Assembly (NCBI GenBank): GCA_963747775.1
Contig: CAVVGT010000002.1
Location: 62,001 to 126,000, forward strand
Reading direction: 5' to 3'
Origin: JAGVSZ01 sp963747775
GTDB lineage: Bacteria; Pseudomonadota; Gammaproteobacteria; Burkholderiales; SG8-39
Length of the DNA: 64,000 nt
In this document: positions 1 to 7,937 of the stretch, one piece after another
How positions within the stretch are numbered: position 1 is the first letter of the stretch
Layout of the letters: every line of letters starts with the position of its first letter
Notes under the pieces: generated by a model
Seen by the model: only the letters and a program-made list of their open reading frames with translations
Told to the model about the DNA's origin: nothing
The model's database searches: none
Translations under genes and position numbers: made by a program

Positions 1-1
1 G

Positions 2-319
2 GGGCTTGGCTACCGGCCGGTGGGCTTCACCTCGAGTACCGATGCACTGGAGGCGTTTCGCGCCGACCCGCTCGGATTCGATGCCGTGATCACCGACGAG
101 CGCATGCCCGGCATGGCGGGCTCGGCGCTCATCCGCGAGGTACGCGGCATCCGCGCCGGGATTCCCACAATGCTCATGAGCGGCTTCATCGGGGGAGTCG
201 CGTCGAGCCGCGCCCGCGAGGTCGGCGCCGACGAAGTGCTGAAGAAGCCGGTTTCGGGGCGTGAGCTCGCCACGAGCCTCGCGCGCGTGCTGCACCGCGC
301 ACAGGTCGGCGTCCACTGA
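2..319 (+). CDS. Response regulator receiver domain, C-terminal part (gene enters from left edge)
   Basis: The reading frame is open to the left edge, so this is the C-terminal end of a longer protein. The visible part holds the second half of a CheY-like receiver domain: the phospho-acceptor segment (ITDERMP, with the Asp before ERMP as probable acceptor) and the conserved Lys-Pro near the end (LKKP). The beta1 strand with the acidic pair lies outside the window. Receivers of this type often sit at the C-terminus of hybrid histidine kinases, which is the most likely parent, but a stand-alone regulator cannot be excluded. A related fragment occurs at 4868-5176. Confidence 0.75.
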   Translation, partial: GLGYRPVGFTSSTDALEAFRADPLGFDAVITDERMPGMAGSALIREVRGIRAGIPTMLMSGFIGGVASSRAREVGADEVLKKPVSGRELATSLARVLHRAQVGVH

Positions 320-380
320 CGCGCTTCGAGGGCCGGTTCGTCCGAGGGACGCCGCGTACGCCGCGAAACGGAGCGTGGAA

Positions 381-833
381 ATGACCGAACGGTATCTGGA
401 GGACTTCGCAGCCGGCCAGCGATTCGGCGGCGCCGGCCGGGTACGGATCGAGAAGGAGCGAATCACGGCCTTCGCCACCGAGTTCGATCCGCAGCCGTTT
501 CACCTCGACGAGCAGGCCGCTCGGGACTCGATCTTCGGCGGCCTCGCGGCGAGCGGCTGGCACACCGCGGCCGTCACGATGCGGCTGCTCGTGGAGAGCG
601 ATCTCAGGCCCGCGGGCGGCATCGTCGGCGCGGGCTTCGACGAGTTCCGGTGGCCGCGACCGGTGCGGCCCGGCGACGAGCTGCGCGTGGAGAGCGAGGT
701 GCTCGAGGCGCGCCCGTCGAAATCGCGACCCGGGCAGGGCGTGATCAAGGTTCGCACGACGACGTTGAACCAGCGCGACGAGGCGGTCCAGATCACGGTC
801 GGCAATCTCGTCGTCCCGCGTCGGCCGGCGTGA
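381..833 (+). CDS. MaoC-like hotdog dehydratase
   Basis: This 150-residue protein matches the MaoC/R-hydratase hotdog family in length and pattern. It has an N-terminal YLEDFAAGQ-type opening, the FDPQPFHLDEQAA segment where the catalytic Asp and His of (R)-specific enoyl-CoA hydratases lie, and GLAASGWHTA. Family members hydrate enoyl-CoA thioesters in the cytoplasm; the substrate here is unknown. The ATG at 381 was chosen over an upstream in-frame start at 261 because homologous sequence begins there and the longer version would run into the receiver gene. It is the first gene of the 0.4-4.7 kb plus-strand run. Confidence 0.85.
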   Translation: MTERYLEDFAAGQRFGGAGRVRIEKERITAFATEFDPQPFHLDEQAARDSIFGGLAASGWHTAAVTMRLLVESDLRPAGGIVGAGFDEFRWPRPVRPGDELRVESEVLEARPSKSRPGQGVIKVRTTTLNQRDEAVQITVGNLVVPRRPA

Positions 834-968
834 ACCGCTCGATCGGTGCGCTTGCGGCCACCCCTGGCCGGGCGATCGCCGGGCGTCGTGCTCGCGGTCG
901 GATTCATCGTGCTCGGGTTGCTGCTCGACTTCGCGCCTTTGAGGTACCCCTGAAGCGGGGGCACGGCC

Positions 969-1901
969 ATGATTGACCTCGCCGCATTGGACGACCGCAA
1001 CGCCTTCTGGCTCCTTGCCGCGAACACGCTGCTCCACGAGCTGGGCGTGCCGGTGCCGTTGATGCCGACGGCGCTCGTGATCGGGGCGCAGGCGGCGAAG
1101 GGTGGGATCGATCCGCTGTTGTCTCTTAGCGCGATCGTCGCCGCCACGCTGATTGGCAACGCCGCGTGGTTTGCCGCGGGACGCCGGTACGGGGCGGGCG
1201 TGTTGAAGTTGCTGTGCCGCTTTTCGCTTACGGCCGACATCTGCGTCGCGCGTACCGAAAGCGCGTTCGGGCGCTGGGGCTGGTCCTCGCTCGTCGTGGG
1301 CCGGTTCCTTCCTGGCGTCTCGCTCGTCGCGCCGCCGCTCGCGGGCGCGCTCGGCATGAGCTGGGCCAAGTTCCTGGTCCTCACCGCTGCAGGGGCGGCG
1401 ATGTACGGCCTCGTCCTTCTCGGCGCCGGGATGCTGCTGCACGCGCAGATCGAGTCGATGCTGCGGTTGCTGGAGGAATTCGGCTGGTACACCCTCGCCG
1501 GTCTGGCGGCGGCCTTCGCGCTCTACGTCGGGTGGCGGTGGTGGCGTCGCCGCATGGCCCGGACGCGGGACGTCCCCCGCATCTCCGTCGACGAACTGCA
1601 GGGGCTGATGGCGGCCGGCGAAGCGCCGCTGGTCGTCGACGTGCGCGGGGGCAGCACCCGGAGCATCGACCGGCGGCAGATTCCCGGCGCGATCGGGGTT
1701 GCCCTGGACGCGATCGAGGCCGGGATCGATGCGCAGCCCCGCGACCGGCACATCATCCTGTACTGCGCGTGCCCGAACGAGGCATCGGCCGCGAAAGCGG
1801 CGCAATTCCTCCTTGCCCGCGGCTATACGCGGGCGCGCCCGCTCCTGGGCGGCCTCGACGCGTGGATCGTCGCGGGCCATCCCGTGGAGACGGCGCCGTA
1901 A
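969..1901 (+). CDS. DedA-family membrane protein fused to a C-terminal rhodanese domain
   Basis: Residues about 10-195 form a DedA/VTT membrane domain with four to five hydrophobic segments and the family GRRYG and GRFLPG motifs. Residues about 203-307 are a rhodanese domain with the active-site loop starting at Cys266 (YCACPNE) and a typical LLGGLDAW end. DedA proteins are implicated in lipid flipping and membrane homeostasis; rhodaneses carry sulfane sulfur on the active-site Cys. The basic stretch WRWWRRR after the last helix suggests the rhodanese is on the cytoplasmic side. A second DedA gene without rhodanese lies at 13774-14430. The 135 bases upstream hold no recognised gene. Confidence 0.88.
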   Translation: MIDLAALDDRNAFWLLAANTLLHELGVPVPLMPTALVIGAQAAKGGIDPLLSLSAIVAATLIGNAAWFAAGRRYGAGVLKLLCRFSLTADICVARTESAFGRWGWSSLVVGRFLPGVSLVAPPLAGALGMSWAKFLVLTAAGAAMYGLVLLGAGMLLHAQIESMLRLLEEFGWYTLAGLAAAFALYVGWRWWRRRMARTRDVPRISVDELQGLMAAGEAPLVVDVRGGSTRSIDRRQIPGAIGVALDAIEAGIDAQPRDRHIILYCACPNEASAAKAAQFLLARGYTRARPLLGGLDAWIVAGHPVETAP

Positions 1902-2036
1902 CCGGGCTCCGCGGGCGACCAGGACAGCTCGAGCCGCGCTGCTGTCAGTTGACAGAGACGGCGGTCGACGGGACATCGCGGGGACACCCGCGTGCGCCAG
2001 GATGCAGGCGTACGAACCGACTGCAGGAGGCTCCCG

Positions 2037-2312
2037 ATGCGCGTGATCGACACCCGAGAGCTGGAGCGCCTGGTGCGCGCGAGCTTCCCCGCCAAGGAGC
2101 GTTTCTCGGCGGAGGCGGATCTGGGGCTCGACCGCCGGGGCCTGCCCGCGATTGCGTTCGTGCACGGCGGCCCCGATCCGTACCTCGACCGCCCGCTCGA
2201 CGCGTGGCTCGCGGGCATTCCGTCCTTCGTCTCGCTGTACGCGCTGCTCAACCGGCTGTGCCGCGCCGGCGCGCTCGTCCCCGGCGTGTACGCGGTCAAG
2301 CGCGGTCTTTGA
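2037..2312 (+). CDS. Small hypothetical protein (91 residues)
   Basis: A strong AGGAGG at about 2026-2030 sits six bases before the ATG and fixes this start. The predicted protein is soluble, with no signal peptide or membrane segment, and contains an aromatic/Pro-rich middle (AFVHGGPDPYLDRP). No family is recognised. It lies between the DedA-rhodanese gene and the DsbA-like gene on the same strand, so it may be part of the same redox-related run. Confidence 0.6.
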   Translation: MRVIDTRELERLVRASFPAKERFSAEADLGLDRRGLPAIAFVHGGPDPYLDRPLDAWLAGIPSFVSLYALLNRLCRAGALVPGVYAVKRGL

Positions 2313-2497
2313 GCGACGAGCCGCCGTAGCGCTCCGTCTTGATCCGATCCGCCGGCACGCCGTCGGCGCACTGCGAGATCCGCTTACGCGTCGGCGGAAG
2401 GCGATTCATGTCCGTTGACACAATTCCGCCAGCCCACGACATGCGAAGGTCGGCGCTGTCGCCGAGGCTACCGGGGCTGAATGGAGCGTTTTGGAAC

Positions 2498-3037
2498 ATG
2501 AGCGATACGCCGGACCTGTCAGCTCCCGTTGTCGCGACCGACCACGTGCTGGGCGCGCCCCACGCCCCGCTGACGGTCGTCGAGTACGGCGACTTCGAGT
2601 GTCCGATCTGCAAGCAGACCGCGCCCGGGTTGAAGCTGCTGCTCCAGCGCTTCCCCGGGCAGGCGCGGCTCGTCTTTCGCCACTTCCCGCTGGAGGAAGC
2701 TCATCCGCACGCGCTGCTCGCGGCCGAGGCCGCGGAGTGCGCAGCCGCGCAGGGCAGGTTCTGGGCGATGCACGACCTCCTCTTCGACAACCAGGCGCAT
2801 CTGAAGCGGAAGCATCTCGACGGTTACGCCGATCGCCTGGGCCTTGACATGGACCGCTTCGCCGCGGAGATGGACGAGGACGTGTACTTGCCGCGTATCC
2901 GCGAGCACATCGAGGGCGGCCGGCGCAGCCACGTTCACGGCACACCCGGCCTCTTTCTCAATGGCCGGATCATGGACGCGTCGTTCGGTCTCCGGGCCCT
3001 GTTCGAAGCGGCTACGGCGGCGCTCGCCCCGCGCTGA
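2498..3037 (+). CDS. DsbA-family thioredoxin-fold protein
   Basis: The 179-residue product matches the DsbA/Thioredoxin_4 type: EYGDFECPIC with the CxxC active site at Cys35-Cys38, a long helical insert (about residues 75-135), and the cis-Pro segment HGTPGLFLNG. No signal peptide is visible, so a cytoplasmic thiol-disulfide role is more likely than periplasmic DsbA function; cytoplasmic forms of this family occur, including fusions to antiporters. The start at 2498 was chosen because upstream in-frame ATGs (2408, 2453) add non-conserved residues. It ends seven bases before the flavoprotein gene, consistent with co-transcription. Confidence 0.82.
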   Translation: MSDTPDLSAPVVATDHVLGAPHAPLTVVEYGDFECPICKQTAPGLKLLLQRFPGQARLVFRHFPLEEAHPHALLAAEAAECAAAQGRFWAMHDLLFDNQAHLKRKHLDGYADRLGLDMDRFAAEMDEDVYLPRIREHIEGGRRSHVHGTPGLFLNGRIMDASFGLRALFEAATAALAPR

Positions 3038-3044
3038 GAGTGCG

Positions 3045-4706
3045 ATGACGGATCTGCGCGAAACCCGACGGGAGCAGATGTTCCCGAAGCTCGCGCCGGC
3101 GCAGATCGGGCGCCTCGATGCTTACGGCAAGCGGACGCGCATCCGCGCCGGCGAGGTGCTCGCCGAGCCCGGCGACCGGCACGGCCGCATACTCGTCGTC
3201 CTCTCCGGCGCGATCGAGATCGTACTGCCGGGCATCGCGGGCGAGACGCCGGTGACGGTCCACACCCCGGGCGATTTCGCCGGCGAGATGAGCGCACTTC
3301 GCGGCGCGGGCGGCGCGGTGCGCGCCCGCGTCCGCGAGGACGGCGAGGTCATCGCCATCGAGCAGGAGGACCTGCGCCGGCTCGTCCAGGTCGATGCGGA
3401 GCTTAGCGAGCTCTTCATGCGGGCGCTCATCCTGCGCCGCATGGGACTGATCCTGTCCGAGCGGGGCGACGTGGTCCTCATCGGCTCGAGCCACTCGGCC
3501 GACACGCTGCGCGTGCGGCAGTTCCTCGGCCGCAACGGCTTTCCCTATGTGAGCGTCGACGTCGATCGCGACCCTGACGTCGCGGCGTTGCTGGAGCGCT
3601 TCCGCGTCGGGGTCGAGGACGTTCCGGTCGTCATCTGTCGCGGCGAGCAGGTGCTGAAGAACCCGACGAACGAGCAGCTCGCCGATTGCCTGCGCATGAA
3701 TCCGGAAGTCGACGATGCGGCCGTGCGCGATCTCGTCGTCGTCGGCGCTGGGCCGGCGGGCCTCGCCGCGGCGGTCTACGGCGCCTCCGAGGGGCTCGAC
3801 GTGCTCGTGCTCGAGACCAACGCGCCCGGCGGGCAGGCGGGAACCAGCTCGAAGATCGAGAACTACCTCGGCTTTCCGACCGGCATCTCCGGGCCGGCGC
3901 TCGCCGGCCGGGCGCTCGTCCAGGCGCAGAAGTTCGGGGCCGATGTCACGGTCGCGAGCAAGGTGGTGCGCCTGGCATGCCACCGCAGGCCATACCGCAT
4001 CGAGCTCGCGGGCGGCCGCGTCGTGCGCGCGCGGACGATCGTCGTCGCAACGGGCGCCGAGTACCGACCACTCGCGATCGACCACCTCGCGCGGTTCGTC
4101 GGTGCGGGCGTGTACCACGCGGCGACCCACCTTGAGGCGCAGATCTGCCGGGGCGAGGAGGTCATCGTGGTCGGCGGCGGAAACTCGGCGGGCCAGGCGG
4201 CGGTCTTCCTCGCGAGCGGCTGCCGCCACGTACACCTGCTCGTCCGCTCGTCGGGCCTGGCGGCGAGCATGTCGCGTTACCTGGTTCGCCGCATCGAGGA
4301 GAGCCCGAACATCACGCTGCGGCCGTTCACCGAGATCGCGGCGCTGGAGGGCAACGGCCACCTGGAGCGCGTGACGTGGCGGAGCGGGGGTGCGGAGAAA
4401 GCCGAGGAGCGGGACATCGGGCACGTGTTCCTCATGACGGGCGCCGTGCCGAACACGCGGTGGCTCGAAGGATGGGTCGCGCTCGACGACAAGGGCTTCG
4501 CGCGCACCGGGGCGGACTTGCGCGCGGAGGATCTCGCGGCGACCGACTGGCCGCTTGCCAGGCCGCCACATCTCCTGGAGACGAGCCGTCCCGGCATCTT
4601 CGCTGTGGGCGACGTGCGCGCCGGCAGCGTCAAGCGGGTGGCGGCGGCGGTCGGCGAAGGGTCCGCCTGCGTCCAGTTTGTGCACCGCGCGCTGGGCGAG
4701 ATCTAG
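3045..4706 (+). CDS. Cyclic-nucleotide-binding domain / glutaredoxin-like / thioredoxin-reductase-like flavoprotein
   Basis: The 553-residue protein has three parts: a cNMP-binding beta-roll (about 10-125), a glutaredoxin-like fold (about 143-216) and a thioredoxin-reductase-type FAD/NAD(P)H module (about 228-553). The FAD motif GAGPAG (234-239), GGQAG, the pyridine-nucleotide motif GGGNSA (377-382) and the closing FAVGDV are present. The redox CxxC of TrxB is replaced by AATH (359-362), and the glutaredoxin-like domain has SHSA instead of CxxC. It should bind FAD and a pyridine nucleotide but cannot use classical dithiol chemistry. Fused proteins of this architecture exist in other bacteria; their substrate is not settled. 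It follows the DsbA-like gene by seven bases. Confidence 0.88.
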   Translation: MTDLRETRREQMFPKLAPAQIGRLDAYGKRTRIRAGEVLAEPGDRHGRILVVLSGAIEIVLPGIAGETPVTVHTPGDFAGEMSALRGAGGAVRARVREDGEVIAIEQEDLRRLVQVDAELSELFMRALILRRMGLILSERGDVVLIGSSHSADTLRVRQFLGRNGFPYVSVDVDRDPDVAALLERFRVGVEDVPVVICRGEQVLKNPTNEQLADCLRMNPEVDDAAVRDLVVVGAGPAGLAAAVYGASEGLDVLVLETNAPGGQAGTSSKIENYLGFPTGISGPALAGRALVQAQKFGADVTVASKVVRLACHRRPYRIELAGGRVVRARTIVVATGAEYRPLAIDHLARFVGAGVYHAATHLEAQICRGEEVIVVGGGNSAGQAAVFLASGCRHVHLLVRSSGLAASMSRYLVRRIEESPNITLRPFTEIAALEGNGHLERVTWRSGGAEKAEERDIGHVFLMTGAVPNTRWLEGWVALDDKGFARTGADLRAEDLAATDWPLARPPHLLETSRPGIFAVGDVRAGSVKRVAAAVGEGSACVQFVHRALGEI

Positions 4707-4867
4707 CGGCGCTGCGCCTAGTGAGTCGATCGAAAGCCATTGCAGTCGAAGCTCATGAACACCGTCGATGAGGGTGGTGCCAAGCCGATTGGGCATCAAC
4801 GCCTGGCGCCCTCGAGGGGCGGGGAGGAGGTGACGCCTCCTGAAGCTTCAGCGGTGGCTGCGATGCG

Positions 4868-5176
4868 GTGGATTCGCCGCTACGGGTCACGTCGAGCGTC
4901 GCTGCGCTGGACGCCTTCCGCGCCGATCCCGAGGCGTTCGATGCAGTGATTACCGACGAGCGTATGCCCAGCATGTCCGGGTCGGCGCTGATCCGCGAAG
5001 TACGCCGCATAAGCCGCTCGATTCCCGTCCTGCTCGTCAGCGGCTATTTGGGCGGGATGGTGACCCATCGCGCCTACAACGCGGGCGCCGACGAAGTGCT
5101 GAAAAAGCCGCTGTCCGCGCACGAGCTGGCCACGAGCCTCGCGCGCGTGTTGCAGCTCTCGGCGCCACTCTTGTAA
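4868..5176 (+). pseudogene. Truncated receiver-domain fragment related to the one at 2-319
   Basis: The frame encodes FDAVITDERMPSMSGSALI and GADEVLKKPLSAHELATSLARVL, closely matching the fragment at the left edge. The first half of a receiver (beta1 and its acidic pair) is missing: the frame is closed by a TGA at 4841-4843, and a GTG at 4868 is the only usable start. Pieces that may be the lost N-terminus (VDE and GEEV) appear in another frame at about 4755-4835. A phosphorylatable receiver cannot form from this fragment alone, so it is called a broken gene, though a short expressed ORF is possible. Confidence 0.6.
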
Positions 5177-5359
5177 GTGGCAGCAGTAATGGCTCGGTGT
5201 CCGCTGACACTTGGCCGCTCCCGGACGACACCGACCCGTATGAACGGCGCCTGACACTGCCGCCGTGACAACCACCCGCCTTGCGGCGGTGACAACGGCG
5301 ACAACGCCCAAGCAGGCAAACGCGTCGACCCCCCCCACCAGCACAGAGGAAACCACACC

Positions 5360-6188
5360 ATGAGCACGATCACGACCAAGGACGGCACGCAGATCTACTA
5401 CAAGGACTGGGGCACAGGGACAGCCCGTCGTCTTCAGCCACGGCTGGCCGCTGACGCGCGGACGCCTGGGAAGCGCAGATGTTCTTCCTCGCCTCGAACG
5501 GCTATCGCTGCATCGCGCACGACCGGCGCGGGCACGGCCGCTCCAGCCAGCCGTGGAACGGCAACGACATGGACACCTACGCCGACGACCTGGCGGAGCT
5601 GTTCGAGAAGCTCGACCTGAAGGACGCGGTGATGATCGGCCACTCCACCGGCGGCGGCGAAGTCGCGCGCTACATCGGACGCCACGGCACGAAGCGCGTG
5701 GCCAAGGCGGTGCTGATGGGCGCGGTGCCGCCGATCATGCTCAAGACCGCGGCCAATCCCGGCGGGCTGCCCATCGAGGTCTTCGACGGCTTTCGCGCGG
5801 CGTATCTGGCCGATCGCTCGCAGTTCTTCCTCGAACGTCGCCAGCGGCCCGTTCTTCGGCTTCAACCGGCCCGGCGCCAAGGTTTCCCAAGGGCTGATCC
5901 AATCGTGGTGGCTGCAGGGCATGATGTCCGGCCACAAGAACGCCTACGACTGCATCAAGGCGTTCTCGGAAACGGACTTCACCGAAGACCTGAAGAAGTT
6001 CGACGTGCCGACGCTGATCATCCACGGCGACGACGATCAGATCGTGCCGATCGGCGCCTCGGCGATGCTCTCGGCCAAGCTCGTCAAGAACGCCGACGCT
6101 GAAGATCTATCCGGGCGGGACGCACAGCCTGGGCGACACGAGCAAGGACCAGCTCAACACGGACCTGCTCGCGTTCGCGAGAGCGTAG
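5360..6188 (+). pseudogene. Alpha/beta hydrolase (arylesterase / non-heme chloroperoxidase type), frameshifted
   Basis: Joined across three frames the sequence gives a normal family member of about 275 residues: start MSTITTKDGTQIYYKDWG, oxyanion region FSHGWP, HDRRGHGRSS, nucleophile elbow GHSTGGGE, acid region HGDDDQIVP and catalytic His in GGTHSL. Frame breaks fall near 5420-5470, near 5835 (QFFLE/VASGPFFG) and near 6095 (KNAD/TLKIYPGG). The ends and all catalytic segments are intact, so either three small sequence errors or very recent inactivation is likely. Family members hydrolyse esters or act as cofactor-free haloperoxidases. The intact hydrolase gene follows 36 bases downstream. Confidence 0.75.
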
Positions 6189-6224
6189 GCGACCGGAAAT
6201 CCATCATCGACCAAGGAGATCATC

Positions 6225-6941
6225 ATGCCAGGACTTGCAACCGCAGCGGCCGTCAGCATCGTGCTCGTACACGGCGGCTTTGTCGACGGCTCCGGCTGGG
6301 AGGATGTCTACAAGAGGCTGAAGCGGGACGGCTACAGCGTGTCCATCGTTCAGCATCCGACGGTATCGTTGGCCGGTGACGTTGCCGCGACCAACCGCGT
6401 TATCGACGCGCAGCACGGCCCAGTGATCCTGGTCGGCCATTCCTACGGTGGTGTCGTGATCACCGAGGCCGGCAACAATCCCAAGGTGGCGGCATTGGTC
6501 TACATCGCTGCCTTCGCGCCGGACCGGGGCGAGTCGGTAGCCATGCTCATCAAGGATCCTGTGCCGGGTACGCCGGTGCCTCCGATCCTGCCGCCCAAGG
6601 ATGGTTTCCTGGCCCTCGACAAGGCGAAGTTCGCTGCTTCGTTCGCCGCGGACGTGGACAAGGACAAAGCCGAGTTCATGGCCAACTCGCAGCTGCCATG
6701 GGGTGTCGATGCCCTCAACGGCGCGATCAGCGAGCCGGCGTGGAAGGCCAAGCCGAGCTGGTACCTGGTCGCCACCGACGACAGGATGATTCCACCGTCC
6801 GCTCAGCGCCTGATGTCGCAGCGCGTCGGTGCAAGTGTCGTCGAGGTCGCGGGCAGCCACGCGGTCTACGCTTCGCAGCCCGAGGCGGTAGCGGCGCTCA
6901 TCAGGAGCGCTGCGGCGGTCGTGAAGCAGCGCGGAAGCTGA
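6225..6941 (+). CDS. Alpha/beta hydrolase
   Basis: The 238-residue protein has the alpha/beta hydrolase fold pattern: VLVHGGFVDGSGW near the N-terminus (oxyanion hole), nucleophile elbow GHSYGG with Ser at about 73, an acidic residue in VATDDRMIP and the catalytic His in AGSHAVY near the C-terminus. A good AAGGAG lies 6 bases before the ATG. Proteins of this subgroup are small esterase-like hydrolases of unknown substrate. The first residues (MPGLATAAAV) lack a convincing signal peptide, so it is probably cytoplasmic. It follows the broken hydrolase on the same strand. Confidence 0.85.
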   Translation: MPGLATAAAVSIVLVHGGFVDGSGWEDVYKRLKRDGYSVSIVQHPTVSLAGDVAATNRVIDAQHGPVILVGHSYGGVVITEAGNNPKVAALVYIAAFAPDRGESVAMLIKDPVPGTPVPPILPPKDGFLALDKAKFAASFAADVDKDKAEFMANSQLPWGVDALNGAISEPAWKAKPSWYLVATDDRMIPPSAQRLMSQRVGASVVEVAGSHAVYASQPEAVAALIRSAAAVVKQRGS

Positions 6942-7027
6942 GACATCACGCGGCGGCGGCAGCGCGACTCAGGGAATCGAGCGCGCCTGCCGTGCGATCC
7001 GCGCAACTCTTGGAGAAGGAGCCTGAC

Positions 7028-7540
7028 ATGCTCGGCCTCACGCCGCTCGGCACGATCCACACCGCGATCAGCCTGATCGCGCTCGCTGCGGGCTTCATCG
7101 CGCTCGCACGCGACAAGGAGATCTCGACCTGCGGGCCCGCGGGAGTCGTCTTCGTCGCCGGGACCTTCGCCTCGGCGCTCACCGGGCTCGGTATCTTCCA
7201 GCACGGCGGCTTCGGCGTTCCGCACGTGTTGGCGATCGTCACGATCCTGGTGCTGGGCGTCGCCCTCTTGGCCGAGAGAAAGCGCGTCCTCGGCCGGGCA
7301 TCCGTATACGTCGCGATGCTCGGCTACTCGCTCGTGTTCTTTTTCCACTTCATTCCGGGCACAGTGGAGACGCTGACGCGGCTGCCTGCGGGCATGCCGT
7401 ACCTGTCGCACCCGGAGGACCCGAAGGCGCAGCCGATCATCGGCGCCTTCTTCCTTCTCTTCCTCGTGGGGGCGACGCTGCAGGTGCTGCGCCGGCGCGC
7501 GATCTCACGCGCGCACGCGGCTGTGCCGGCTGATGCGTAG
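7028..7540 (+). CDS. Integral membrane protein of unknown function
   Basis: The 170-residue protein has four to five hydrophobic helices (about 10-27, 40-57, 64-81, 92-110, 138-155) separated by short loops, with a Pro-rich loop before the last helix. The start at 7028 is preceded by AAGGAG at good spacing. The pattern resembles uncharacterised bacterial membrane proteins of the DUF2306 kind, but this assignment is a weak resemblance only. It lies 86 bases after the hydrolase gene and may be co-transcribed. Confidence 0.7.
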   Translation: MLGLTPLGTIHTAISLIALAAGFIALARDKEISTCGPAGVVFVAGTFASALTGLGIFQHGGFGVPHVLAIVTILVLGVALLAERKRVLGRASVYVAMLGYSLVFFFHFIPGTVETLTRLPAGMPYLSHPEDPKAQPIIGAFFLLFLVGATLQVLRRRAISRAHAAVPADA

Positions 7541-7937
7541 TCCCGCGCTCAAGCGTTTGCCGGGACACGTGCCGTCAGATACTGCCAATGCGTGGCGGAG
7601 GGGCGCGTGGACCTTGATCCCCTTCGCGCGGTCGGGATTTCGCGCCGTTCCGGTGGCACGACCTGTCGATTCCGGGCTCTGCCCGACGACTAGAGGTGTC
7701 CCGGCGACCCTGGAGCCCGAGAGAATGCGACCCTCGCTCAAGCCGGCCACCGCGAATCGGCCGCGCCGATCCGATCCGCGGCGCGCCCGATTGTTCACCG
7801 GCGCGAACGGCTCAATTAATGAAGTCTTAGTCTTTCCTGGCGGATCAATCGGCTAAAGTGAGCCGGTTCGCGAATCCGTCAGTCATCTGCATACGCCGGC
7901 CGTCGAGAATCACCGGCAATCCGAAGGGACACCGTCG
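7541..7937. other. Intergenic region upstream of the RND operon; no gene seen
   Basis: These 397 bases carry open frames in several phases but none with family-like sequence. The right half is the least GC-rich stretch in the neighbourhood (about 7790-7860) and probably contains the promoter for the efflux operon, although no convincing -35/-10 pair with good spacing could be fixed. No transcriptional regulator gene is adjacent to the operon on either side. Confidence 0.5.

Noticed and set aside
186..2165. Very long open frame on the minus strand opposite the first genes
   Set aside because: Arg/Pro/Ala-rich antisense shadow of clearly conserved plus-strand genes; such frames are common in high-GC DNA.
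4740..4949. 69-codon frame overlapping the second receiver fragment
   Set aside because: Looks like the shifted remnant of the receiver N-terminus rather than a separate gene.
5240..5320. Repeated GTGACAAC units and a small GC stem as a CRISPR-like or riboswitch element
   Set aside because: Only two copies with unequal spacing and no cas genes; probably chance in GC-rich intergenic DNA.
7790..7860. Sigma70 promoter (TTGTTC with a TTAATG-like box) for the efflux operon
   Set aside because: Spacing and -10 match are poor; not strong enough to annotate.
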